DNA of 5,869 nt from Planctomycetota bacterium (GTDB lineage: Bacteria; Planctomycetota; Phycisphaerae; Phycisphaerales; UBA1924): NCBI GenBank assembly GCA_023412695.1, contig JAEYNG010000229.1, positions 1 through 5,869 of the forward strand. The letters are read 5' to 3'. The position numbers and the translations under genes are program-made. The notes beneath the pieces are model-generated. The model made no database searches. It had not been told where the DNA came from and saw only the letters and a program-made list of their open reading frames with translations. Positions 1 to 5,869 of the stretch are shown here, piece by piece. Numbering within the stretch: position 1 is the first letter of the stretch; each line of letters begins with the position of its first letter.

Positions 1-2846
1 GCCTTCTGGTGGCAGTGCCCGTGCAGCAGCACGCTCTCGGGCGAGCCTGCTGCATCAATCTGCGGCGACTTCGGGTGCCGGTCCCAATCCCGATCGATGA
101 AGTCCTCGATCAACAACGACCGATCCGCCAGTGCCCGCCGCTGCTCGATCGGCGTCTTCAACTTGAGCTGCAGCCAGTCATCCTTCACCGCACTCAGGCA
201 CGACGGCTCACAGAACACCACGGCCCGCACGCGCGGATCGCCCATCGCCGGCCGCAGCAGCGAAAGCGTCGTGTCGATCGCCTCCTGCGCATCGGCCAGC
301 AGGCCGGTTGAGATCATCGCCCGTCCGCAGCACCCCACGCCGAACCCTGCCGCTGCGACCACACCCCCCTCCTCCGGCATCAACTCAACTGTGTACCCAA
401 GCGCCTCGAGCACGCGGATCGACGCAATCCCGATCCGTGGCTCGTTGTACGCCGTGAAACAGTCCGCAAACAGCACCACCCGCGGCGAGTCCTCACGCTC
501 TATACGCCGCTTCTTGTGCTCCGCGAACCACGAGTAGAGCGACCGCTCGAACGGCGGCACATCGCGCCGAGGATCGATCCCCATCACGCGCCGCATCATC
601 CATTTCGTCACGGCCAGCCTGTTCACCCAGTTCGCCAGCCCGGGCGTCATCGAGCCGAGCCGGTTCAGCACGCGCACGTGCCCGAACATCCGCGCGGTGA
701 GCGTTGGCCCACCCTTCCGCGCGTACCGCTGCGCCGTGTACTCCGCCTTCAGCCTCGCGATGTCCACGTTGCTCGGGCACTCGCTCTTGCACGCCTTGCA
801 CGACAGGCACAGGTTCAGCGTCTCGATCGTGCCGGGGTCGTCGAAGTTCGGCTTACCGCTCGTCCCGGCTCCCTCGCCAAACTGGCCCGAGATCGCCAGC
901 CGCAGCGCGTTTCCGCGGCCGCGGGTCGAGTGCCGCTCGTTCATCGTCCCCATGTACGACGGACACATTGTCCCGCCGCTGCGCTTGCGGCACACCCCCG
1001 CGCCGTTGCACTGCTCCGCAGCGCCCAGCAGGCCGTGCTGATCCGAAAAGTCGAAGTAGGTCGTGACGCCCTGATCGAGCGTCCGGCCGGAGTGGTGATC
1101 GTCGTGGACGTGCTCTGCGTCTAGCCGCAGGTTCGCCGCGATCGACTCGACCGGCCCCGGCGCCACGATGTTGCCGGGGTTGAACAGGCCGTGCGGATCG
1201 AACAGCACCTTCACGCGCCGGAAAGCGGTCATAAGCTCCGGCCCGAAGAACCGTTCCAGCAGCGGCCCTCGCACGCGCCCGTCCCCGTGCTCGCCGGACA
1301 TGATCCCCCCGCACGCCCGCGCCAAATCAGCGACCTCAACCGCGATCGCGATCATCCGCTCGCGGTCGTCCGGCCGGTGCAGGTCGATCATCGGCCGGAT
1401 GTGCAGCACACCGACGCTCGCGTGCGCCCAGTACGCCGCGATCGTCCCGTGCCGGCCGACGATCTTCTTGAACTCGTGCACGAACTCGCCCAGCCGCTCC
1501 ACCGGCACCGCGTTGTCCTCGACGAACGTGATCGGCTTCCGACCGCCCGCGTCAAGCCCGTGCAGCAGCGGCTCCCCCGCCTTGCGCAGCTTCCACGCCG
1601 CGAGCATCGCCGCCGAATCGCGGTGCATCGCCACACCGTTCGGCAGTACACCCTCAAGCTGCCCGGCCATTGCGCTCAGCGCCGTAAACGCCTCGTCGAT
1701 CTCGGTCACCGCGTCGAACGCGAAGAACTCGACGTACAGCACGGCCTTGGGCTCGTTCGTCAACACATTCGCGCCCGGCAGCAGCTCGACGTACCGCCGA
1801 TACTCGATATTGCCGCGCGCCGCGTCGAGCACAACGTCATCGAGCAGCTCGACCGCCGACAACCCCAGCGGCAGCCCCGCGTCGAGGATCGGCTTCACCG
1901 CCGCGATCGCGTGTTCGAGCGTCTGAAAGCTGATCACCGCCAGCCCCTTCGCCACCGGCGTGGGCATCAGCTTCACCCGCGCGCCCAGCGTCGCCGCCAG
2001 CGTCCCCTCGCTCCCCGCCAGCAGCGGCACAAGGTTCAGCGTCTCCGCGGTCGCCCCGGCGTCCATCTGCTCGAGAATCATGTCCAGCGCATACCCAGCG
2101 TTGCGCCGCACCGTCTTCGGGAAGCGCGTCCGCACGAGCTCCGCCACCGGCCGAACGATCTCGATCACGCCCGCCGCGAGCTCCCTCGCCAGCGCGTTCG
2201 CCTTTCCGGCCCCCGCCTCCAGCCACAACCGCTCCCCCGTGCCGATCACTACGTCCAGCCCGAGCAGGTTCTCGACCGTCCTCCCATACCGGATCGACCT
2301 CGCGCCCGCGGCGTTGTTCCCGACACATCCTCCCACCGTTGCCTGACGCGACGTCGCCGGATCAGGCGCAAAGAACAACCGCTCGCCGCGCCGCGCAAGC
2401 TCCTCGTTCAACTCATCAACATTTACCCCCGGTTCGCACGTCACAATGTCGCCGCGCCAGTTCCCGCGTGCCGTCGGCGCACGATCAAGCTCAAGCCGCT
2501 CGACCTTCCCCACGCCCCGGCAGCTTGCCGACAGGTCCACCACGACAGCACGGTTCGTGCACTGCCCAGCGAGGCTCGTCCCCCCGCCACGTGGCAGCAC
2601 CGCCACACCGTTCCGCACACAATACCGAACCGCCCGCTCCGCCGCGCTCACATCCGCGGGCATCACCACCCCCAGCGGCTCGACCTGGTACAGCGACGCG
2701 TCGGTCGCGTACAGCATCCGGTTGTGACGATCGAACCGCACCGCGCCACCGCCCGGGCCCAGCGCGTTGTTCAACCCACGTTCGATATCCGATAATCGCT
2801 CGCCTGTTTCAGAACGCAGATTGTTCAGTACTGGAAGCTGTGCCAT
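1..2846 (-). CDS. FAD-linked oxidase / [4Fe-4S] / CCG-domain fusion protein (GlcD-GlpC or YdiJ type), C-terminus cut by window edge
   Basis: Probable cytoplasmic or membrane-associated D-2-hydroxyacid dehydrogenase (lactate, glycolate or 2-hydroxyglutarate type) that passes electrons from FAD through Fe-S clusters to an acceptor. My translation gives 948 uninterrupted codons from ATG 2846. Domains: an N-terminal FAD-binding fold (about 50-205) with PRGGGTSLAGQ at 85-95 and VGGCVGNNAAGARSIRYG at 171-188; an FAD-oxidase C-terminal domain (about 300-565) with SGEHGDG at 517-523 and FDPHGLFNPGNIV at 549-561; a ferredoxin-like part with C613, C619, C628-Pro and the classic C680-x2-C683-x2-C686-x3-C690-Pro; then CCG-type cysteines at C796, C839-C840 and C883, and LHGHCHQK at 941-948 where the window ends. 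Family members are about 1,000 residues, so perhaps 50-80 are missing. No upstream in-frame ATG or clear Shine-Dalgarno was seen; the ATG is chosen because the conserved domain begins soon after it. It is divergent from the DUF4139 gene. The family is firm; the substrate is not determined. E. coli YdiJ is the nearest layout I recall. Confidence 0.93.
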   Translation of the reverse strand, partial: MAQLPVLNNLRSETGERLSDIERGLNNALGPGGGAVRFDRHNRMLYATDASLYQVEPLGVVMPADVSAAERAVRYCVRNGVAVLPRGGGTSLAGQCTNRAVVVDLSASCRGVGKVERLELDRAPTARGNWRGDIVTCEPGVNVDELNEELARRGERLFFAPDPATSRQATVGGCVGNNAAGARSIRYGRTVENLLGLDVVIGTGERLWLEAGAGKANALARELAAGVIEIVRPVAELVRTRFPKTVRRNAGYALDMILEQMDAGATAETLNLVPLLAGSEGTLAATLGARVKLMPTPVAKGLAVISFQTLEHAIAAVKPILDAGLPLGLSAVELLDDVVLDAARGNIEYRRYVELLPGANVLTNEPKAVLYVEFFAFDAVTEIDEAFTALSAMAGQLEGVLPNGVAMHRDSAAMLAAWKLRKAGEPLLHGLDAGGRKPITFVEDNAVPVERLGEFVHEFKKIVGRHGTIAAYWAHASVGVLHIRPMIDLHRPDDRERMIAIAVEVADLARACGGIMSGEHGDGRVRGPLLERFFGPELMTAFRRVKVLFDPHGLFNPGNIVAPGPVESIAANLRLDAEHVHDDHHSGRTLDQGVTTYFDFSDQHGLLGAAEQCNGAGVCRKRSGGTMCPSYMGTMNERHSTRGRGNALRLAISGQFGEGAGTSGKPNFDDPGTIETLNLCLSCKACKSECPSNVDIARLKAEYTAQRYARKGGPTLTARMFGHVRVLNRLGSMTPGLANWVNRLAVTKWMMRRVMGIDPRRDVPPFERSLYSWFAEHKKRRIEREDSPRVVLFADCFTAYNEPRIGIASIRVLEALGYTVELMPEEGGVVAAAGFGVGCCGRAMISTGLLADAQEAIDTTLSLLRPAMGDPRVRAVVFCEPSCLSAVKDDWLQLKLKTPIEQRRALADRSLLIEDFIDRDWDRHPKSPQIDAAGSPESVLLHGHCHQK

Positions 2847-2903
2847 GGGCCGGTCTGCTCGCCGAGGCGTGAAAGGGTGCGCATGGTAGGTCCGCGCACA
2901 TGC

Positions 2904-2931
2904 CGCGCCGCCGTGTAGACACTCCGGCGCG
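2904..2931. repeat. 28-bp interrupted palindrome, candidate operator
   Basis: Outer arms CGCGCCG (2904-2910) and CGGCGCG (2925-2931) are exact reverse complements. Inner arms GTGT (2913-2916) and ACAC (2919-2922) share the same centre at 2917.5. Only the CC/TC pair at 2911-2912 and 2923-2924 and the central AG break the symmetry, so 11 of 14 half-site positions match. It begins 58 bp upstream of the flavoprotein ATG and ends about 95 bp upstream of the DUF4139 ATG, a position that suits a homodimeric regulator serving either or both promoters. The symmetry is seen directly; the operator role is inferred. Confidence 0.5.
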
Positions 2932-2954
2932 AGCGGCCATCCGAAGGTGAACGT

Positions 2955-2967
2955 CGGCCAACGGCCG
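2955..2967. repeat. Short inverted repeat in the divergent intergenic region
   Basis: CGGCC (2955-2959), spacer AAC, GGCCG (2963-2967) form a perfect 5-bp dyad just upstream of the weak GATAAC -10-like hexamer. In GC-rich DNA a 5-bp dyad can easily arise by chance, so this is recorded as a minor regulatory candidate only. Confidence 0.25.
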
Positions 2968-2980
2968 CCACCGATAACAT

Positions 2981-3013
2981 GTGCTGCCGCATCGCCTTTG
3001 CGATGCCGTGCAC
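2981..3013 (+). promoter_or_regulatory. Hairpin in the leader of the DUF4139 gene, abutting its ribosome binding site
   Basis: GCATCGC (2989-2995), loop CTTT, GCGATGC (3000-3006) form a perfect 7-bp stem with a 4-base loop. An outer 4-bp helix pairs GTGC (2981-2984) with GCAC (3010-3013) across a small internal loop. The structure ends one base before the GGAG ribosome binding site. As RNA it could modulate ribosome access or mRNA stability; as DNA it could be an operator. If the weak -10 at 2973-2978 were real, transcription would begin inside the dyad, which would favour the DNA reading. No poly-U tract follows, so it is not a terminator. Confidence 0.5.
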
Positions 3014-3014
3014 C

Positions 3015-3018
3015 GGAG
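3015..3018 (+). promoter_or_regulatory. Ribosome binding site of the DUF4139 gene
   Basis: GGAG lies 7 bases upstream of ATG 3026, ideal Shine-Dalgarno spacing. It decides the start: the frame stays open back to a GTG at 2981, but starting there would put 15 polar or charged residues ahead of the signal peptide and would turn the leader hairpin into coding sequence. Confidence 0.75.
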
Positions 3019-3025
3019 CCCCACG

Positions 3026-5197
3026 ATGCCCGCCCGACTCTCCGCGTACTCCTCCGCCCGCACCGTCGCCTCGCTGCTCATCGCGGCCGGAATCGCCGTC
3101 TCCGCGATCGCGGTTGCCCCCACCCTCGCACAGACCGAGAAGCCCGCCGCCTCCGCCGCCGGCTCAGACACAGTGCCCATCCGCAAGATCGTGCTCTACC
3201 GCTCCGGCGTCGGCTACTTCGAGCGCATGGGCACCGTCAACGACGCCGCCGAGATCCAGCTCCGCTTCAACGCCGAGCAGATCAACGACATCCTCAAGTC
3301 CATGGTCCTGCTCGACCTCGACGGCGGCCGCGTCGACACCGTCTCCTACGCCTCCAAGGAGCCCCTCTCCAAGCGGCTCGCCTCCTTTGGCCTGAACATC
3401 TCGAACAACCCCAGCATCCCGGAACTCCTCGGCCAGCTCCGCGGCGCACCGTTGAAGGTCATCGTTGCCGGCGAGCAGATCACCGGCACCGTCCTCGGCG
3501 TCGAGGAACGCCTCGCGCCCTCCAAGGAGGGCCAGCCGCCACTCCGCGTTCCGCACCTCAACCTGGTCACGCCCACCGGCCTGCGTTCCATCGCGATCAC
3601 CGACGTTTCCTCGTTCGAGATTCTCGACGAAGAGCTCGCGGCCGAGCTCACCAAGGCCCTCTCAACCCTCGCCGAGTACCGCGCAGACCGCACCAAGACC
3701 GTGGACCTCCGCTTCTCAGGTCAGGGCTCCCGCCGCGTCGTCGTTGGTTACGTCCACGAGATGCCGGTCTGGAAAACCTCCTATCGCCTCGTCCTCCCCG
3801 AGGCCGCGCCGGCCAAGCCGCGCACCGATGACCGCAACGCGCCCCCGAGCGACCAGGTCCTCCTCCAAGGCTGGGCCGTCGTCGAGAACACCACCGACGC
3901 CGACTGGAACAACGTCTCGATGTCCCTGGTCTCCGGCCGCCCGGTCTCCTTCCAGATGGACCTCTACGAGCCGCTCTACACCTTCCGTCCGATGATCCCC
4001 GTTCCCACAATCCCCGGCGTCATGCCGCGGAGCTACGTCGCCGGCGTCGAGCAGAACAAGGCTGTCACGGAGCGCGAGCAGGTATTCATGCGTTCCAGAA
4101 CGAGTCGCGCCGACGCTGCCGCGGCTCCGGCCCCCGCGTCCGCCGCGATGGAAAAGCAGACCTTCGGCGGCTACGAAGGCCTCGACGCCGACGCCATGGC
4201 CGACTACGCCGTCGCCGCCCAGGCACAGGCAGGCGAAGTCGGCGAGGTCTTCCAGTACACCCTCAACGCCCCCGTCAGCATCGAGCGCCAGCGCTCCGCG
4301 ATGATCCCGATCCTCACCTCCAACATCCCGGCACGACGCGTCAGCATCTACAACCCCGCCGACGGCTCCGACCACCCGATGCGCGGCGTCGAAATCACCA
4401 ACGACTCCGACCTCCAGCTCCTCCCCGGCCCCATAAGCGTCTTCGACGGCGCGGCCTACGCCGGCGACGCCCAGATCGGTCACGTAGGCCAGGGCGACAA
4501 GCGCCTCCTCTCCTACGCGATCGACCTCGATGTCGATGTCCTCAGCGACCAGAAGCACCACAGCTCGGTCATGAGCATCCGCATCGTCAACGGCCTTATT
4601 GAGCAGACGATCAAGAACCAGCTCGAGCAGGTCTACACCTTCGACAACAAGGACGCCAAGCGCCCCCGCACCATCTTCGTCGAGCATCCCAAGCCCGGCG
4701 GCGACTGGTCCATCATCAACCCCGGCAAGCCCGACGCCGAGACCCAGACGCACTACCGCTTCATCGTCGAGGTTCCCGCGGATAAGAAATCCGAGCTCAA
4801 GGTCGTCGCCGAGCGCGTCGCACGTCAATCGATCGGCGTGCTCGACATGAACATGACCTCGCTCATCGCCTTCAACCGCAGCGGCAAGCTCTCCGACAAG
4901 GCCCTCGAGGCCGTCCGCAAAGCCGCGAACATGCAGGCCGCCATCGCCCAGCTCGAGAAGGACATCAACACCCTCAACAGCGAGGCCGACGCGATCTCTA
5001 AGGAGCAATCCCGCATCCGCGAGAACATGAAGACGATCGACTCCTCCGGCCAGCTCTACGGACGCTACATGACCAAGCTCAACGAGCAGGAGACGCAGCT
5101 CGAGGACATCGCCGCCCGCCGCATCGCGGCCCAGCAGCAGCTCGACCAGCGCCGCGCCGAACTCAACGACTACCTCCGCAATCTCAACGTGGACTAA
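3026..5197 (+). CDS. Secreted DUF4139-domain protein with C-terminal coiled coil
   Basis: 723-residue exported protein of unknown function. Residues 1-35 form a signal peptide (basic start, hydrophobic stretch LLIAAGIAVSAIAVA, likely cleavage after APTLA); there is no lipobox, so it is probably periplasmic or extracellular. Residues 50-200 form an N-terminal beta-rich region beginning VPIRKIVLYRSGVGYFER, as in many bacterial DUF4139 proteins. DUF4139 spans about 235-610: VVVGYVHEMPVWKTSYRL (238-255), a WNNVSMSLVSGRPVSF stretch (294-309), YEPLY (314-318), PVSIERQRSAMIPI (416-429), then GPISVFDGAAYAGDAQIG and RLLSYAIDLDVDV (493-505). An Ala-rich linker (about 356-405) interrupts the domain. Residues 625-720 are a charged, heptad-like coiled coil rich in Glu, Lys, Arg and Gln. 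No catalytic motif was seen. The gene is divergent from the flavoprotein and convergent with the MoxR gene. Codons mostly end in C, unlike the G-ending codons of both neighbours. The family call rests on recognised motifs; partner and role are unknown. Confidence 0.9.
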   Translation: MPARLSAYSSARTVASLLIAAGIAVSAIAVAPTLAQTEKPAASAAGSDTVPIRKIVLYRSGVGYFERMGTVNDAAEIQLRFNAEQINDILKSMVLLDLDGGRVDTVSYASKEPLSKRLASFGLNISNNPSIPELLGQLRGAPLKVIVAGEQITGTVLGVEERLAPSKEGQPPLRVPHLNLVTPTGLRSIAITDVSSFEILDEELAAELTKALSTLAEYRADRTKTVDLRFSGQGSRRVVVGYVHEMPVWKTSYRLVLPEAAPAKPRTDDRNAPPSDQVLLQGWAVVENTTDADWNNVSMSLVSGRPVSFQMDLYEPLYTFRPMIPVPTIPGVMPRSYVAGVEQNKAVTEREQVFMRSRTSRADAAAAPAPASAAMEKQTFGGYEGLDADAMADYAVAAQAQAGEVGEVFQYTLNAPVSIERQRSAMIPILTSNIPARRVSIYNPADGSDHPMRGVEITNDSDLQLLPGPISVFDGAAYAGDAQIGHVGQGDKRLLSYAIDLDVDVLSDQKHHSSVMSIRIVNGLIEQTIKNQLEQVYTFDNKDAKRPRTIFVEHPKPGGDWSIINPGKPDAETQTHYRFIVEVPADKKSELKVVAERVARQSIGVLDMNMTSLIAFNRSGKLSDKALEAVRKAANMQAAIAQLEKDINTLNSEADAISKEQSRIRENMKTIDSSGQLYGRYMTKLNEQETQLEDIAARRIAAQQQLDQRRAELNDYLRNLNVD

Positions 5198-5205
5198 CCC
5201 CCGCC

Positions 5206-5869
5206 CTACGCCGGGCTCTCGACGCTCTCCAGCACATCCTGCAGGATCGCGTGCGGCGACCCCGGCGGATACGTCTCCTCGTCCCCGTGCCGGATCCGCG
5301 CCGACGTGTACGCCTTCGCGATGATCCGGTGCGCGCACACCGGCAGCACGTTCTGAGTGATGTCCTCCGGGATGCAGTAGTCCCGCCCACGCATCACCGC
5401 CGTCGCACGCGCCGCCTGCGCAAGCGCCAGCGCGCCCCGCGGCGACAGCCCCACCTGCAGGTCCTCGCGCTTCCGCGTCGCGTTCGCAACGTCCACGATG
5501 TAGTCAATCAGCGCCTTCTCGATGCGCACCCCGTCCACCTGCTTCTGCAGGCGCACGACATCATCCCGGTGCAGCACAGGCTTGAGGTCACGCAGCTCTG
5601 TGTCCGCCGGCCGCTCCGCCAGCACGCGCGACTCGTCCTCCGCCGACGGGTACCCCAGACCGATCCGCATCAAGAACCGGTCGAGCTGGTTCTCCGGCAG
5701 CAGATACGTCCCCTCGAAATCGAACGGGTTCTGAGTCGCGATCAGCATGAACGGCTGCTCGAGCGGGTACGTCCGCCCGTCGATCGTCACCGTCGCCTCG
5801 CTCCTCGCCTCCAGCAGAGCAGTCTGCGTCCTGGGCGGTGTCCGGTTGATCTCGTCCGCCAGCACCACG
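5206..5869 (-). CDS. MoxR-family AAA+ ATPase, N-terminus cut by window edge
   Basis: The last 220 residues of a MoxR ATPase, a cytoplasmic AAA+ chaperone-like protein that usually works with VWA or DUF58 partners in maturation of enzymes or envelope proteins. The fragment opens at Walker B (VVLADEIN, Asp5-Glu6), then the family stretch NRTPPRTQTALLEA, sensor 1 ATQNP (44-48), the TYLLPENQLDRF segment (54-65) with the likely arginine finger region, and the lid with sensor 2 in GLSPRGALALAQAARA (140-155) and CIPEDI (165-170). MoxR proteins are about 310-340 residues, so roughly 110 N-terminal residues including Walker A lie outside. The GTG at 5868-5866 is internal, not a start. LLEARSE replaces the more common LLEAMQE, a minor change. 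Its stop TAG (5206-5208) lies 8 bp from the opposing stop, so any DUF58 or VWA partner must be upstream or elsewhere. Confidence 0.95.
   Translation of the reverse strand, partial: VVLADEINRTPPRTQTALLEARSEATVTIDGRTYPLEQPFMLIATQNPFDFEGTYLLPENQLDRFLMRIGLGYPSAEDESRVLAERPADTELRDLKPVLHRDDVVRLQKQVDGVRIEKALIDYIVDVANATRKREDLQVGLSPRGALALAQAARATAVMRGRDYCIPEDITQNVLPVCAHRIIAKAYTSARIRHGDEETYPPGSPHAILQDVLESVESPA

Larger units (their letters stand above)
2847..3025. promoter_or_regulatory. Divergent intergenic region between the flavoprotein and DUF4139 genes
   Basis: These 179 bp separate two divergent starts and must hold the plus-strand promoter and probably the minus-strand one. I see no convincing sigma-70 pair. 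The best plus-strand -10-like hexamer is GATAAC at 2973-2978 (4 of 6 matches) without a good -35 at normal spacing; on the minus strand TACCAT near 2886-2891 is equally weak. The region is unusually rich in dyad symmetry, listed separately. The promoter role is inferred from gene orientation, not from a recognised motif. Confidence 0.6.

Noticed and set aside
91..150. Cluster of CGATC words near the left end
   Set aside because: They fall inside the flavoprotein coding frame and are explained by Ile, Asp and Arg codons (ATC, GAT, CGG) in a GC-rich gene; no regular spacing or arm structure.
1191..2795. A 534-codon open frame on the plus strand opposite the flavoprotein gene
   Set aside because: Its translation is Arg/His/Pro/Gln-rich with no recognisable motif, as expected from the antisense of G-ending codons. 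The minus strand carries an intact 948-codon family protein over the same bases.
2825..3013. A 62-codon minus-strand open frame across the intergenic region
   Set aside because: It overlaps the flavoprotein start in another frame, lacks a ribosome binding site and resembles no known small protein.
2981..3025. GTG at 2981 as an earlier start for the DUF4139 protein
   Set aside because: There is no ribosome binding site at a good distance, it would bury the signal peptide, and ATG 3026 has GGAG at ideal spacing.
2947..3831. A 294-codon plus-strand frame overlapping the start of the DUF4139 gene
   Set aside because: An Arg/Pro-rich frame-shifted shadow of the DUF4139 gene with no domain content.
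5203..5216. GCCC...GGGC stem at the convergent stops as a bidirectional terminator
   Set aside because: Only 4 bp with a 6-base loop, overlapping the MoxR stop codon, and no T-tract on either side.
3716..5338. A 540-codon open frame on the minus strand opposite the DUF4139 gene
   Set aside because: Its translation is a low-complexity Val/Asp/Gly/Leu/Glu-rich string with no domain, and it runs antisense to a clear family protein. It mirrors the C-ending codons of the plus-strand gene.
1..5869. Search for CRISPR repeats, tRNA, rRNA, insertion sequences, toxin-antitoxin pairs or defence genes
   Set aside because: Nearly all of the window is accounted for by three family-assignable genes, and the 179-bp gap contains only dyads; no direct repeats with spacers, no cloverleaf and no transposase motif were seen.

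Overview
The window shows three protein genes of a high-GC bacterium: a large redox flavoprotein, a secreted DUF4139 protein and a MoxR-type ATPase. The high GC content, weak or absent Shine-Dalgarno signals in places and this protein mix would fit a planctomycete-like organism (perhaps Phycisphaerae). That placement is inference from general impression only, because no rRNA or other marker gene is present.

Layout. Positions 2846 to 1 (minus strand) hold a gene that runs off the left edge. It encodes a fused FAD-linked oxidase / [4Fe-4S] / cysteine-rich (CCG) protein of the GlcD-GlpC or YdiJ type, with 948 complete codons and only the extreme C-terminus missing. Positions 2847-3025 are a 179-bp divergent intergenic region containing two notable dyads: a 28-bp interrupted palindrome near its middle, and a hairpin that ends one base before the Shine-Dalgarno of the next gene. 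Positions 3026-5197 (plus strand) encode a complete 723-residue exported DUF4139 protein with a C-terminal coiled coil. Positions 5869-5206 (minus strand) hold the C-terminal two thirds of a MoxR AAA+ ATPase, converging on the DUF4139 gene with only 8 bp between the stop codons.

Function and links. The flavoprotein probably oxidises a D-2-hydroxyacid and passes electrons through Fe-S clusters to an acceptor. The DUF4139 protein is extracytoplasmic and of unknown function. The MoxR ATPase probably acts as a chaperone-like AAA+ protein, usually with DUF58/VWA partners, none of which is visible here. Nothing shows that the three genes form one pathway. Only the divergent pair could share control, through the intergenic dyads.

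I did not find a new defence, mobile or RNA-guided system: there is no CRISPR array, tRNA, rRNA, insertion sequence or attachment site that I can support. The best leads are the intergenic dyads, the strong strand-wide C-over-G bias that sets codon choice according to gene orientation, and the uncharacterised DUF4139 protein.
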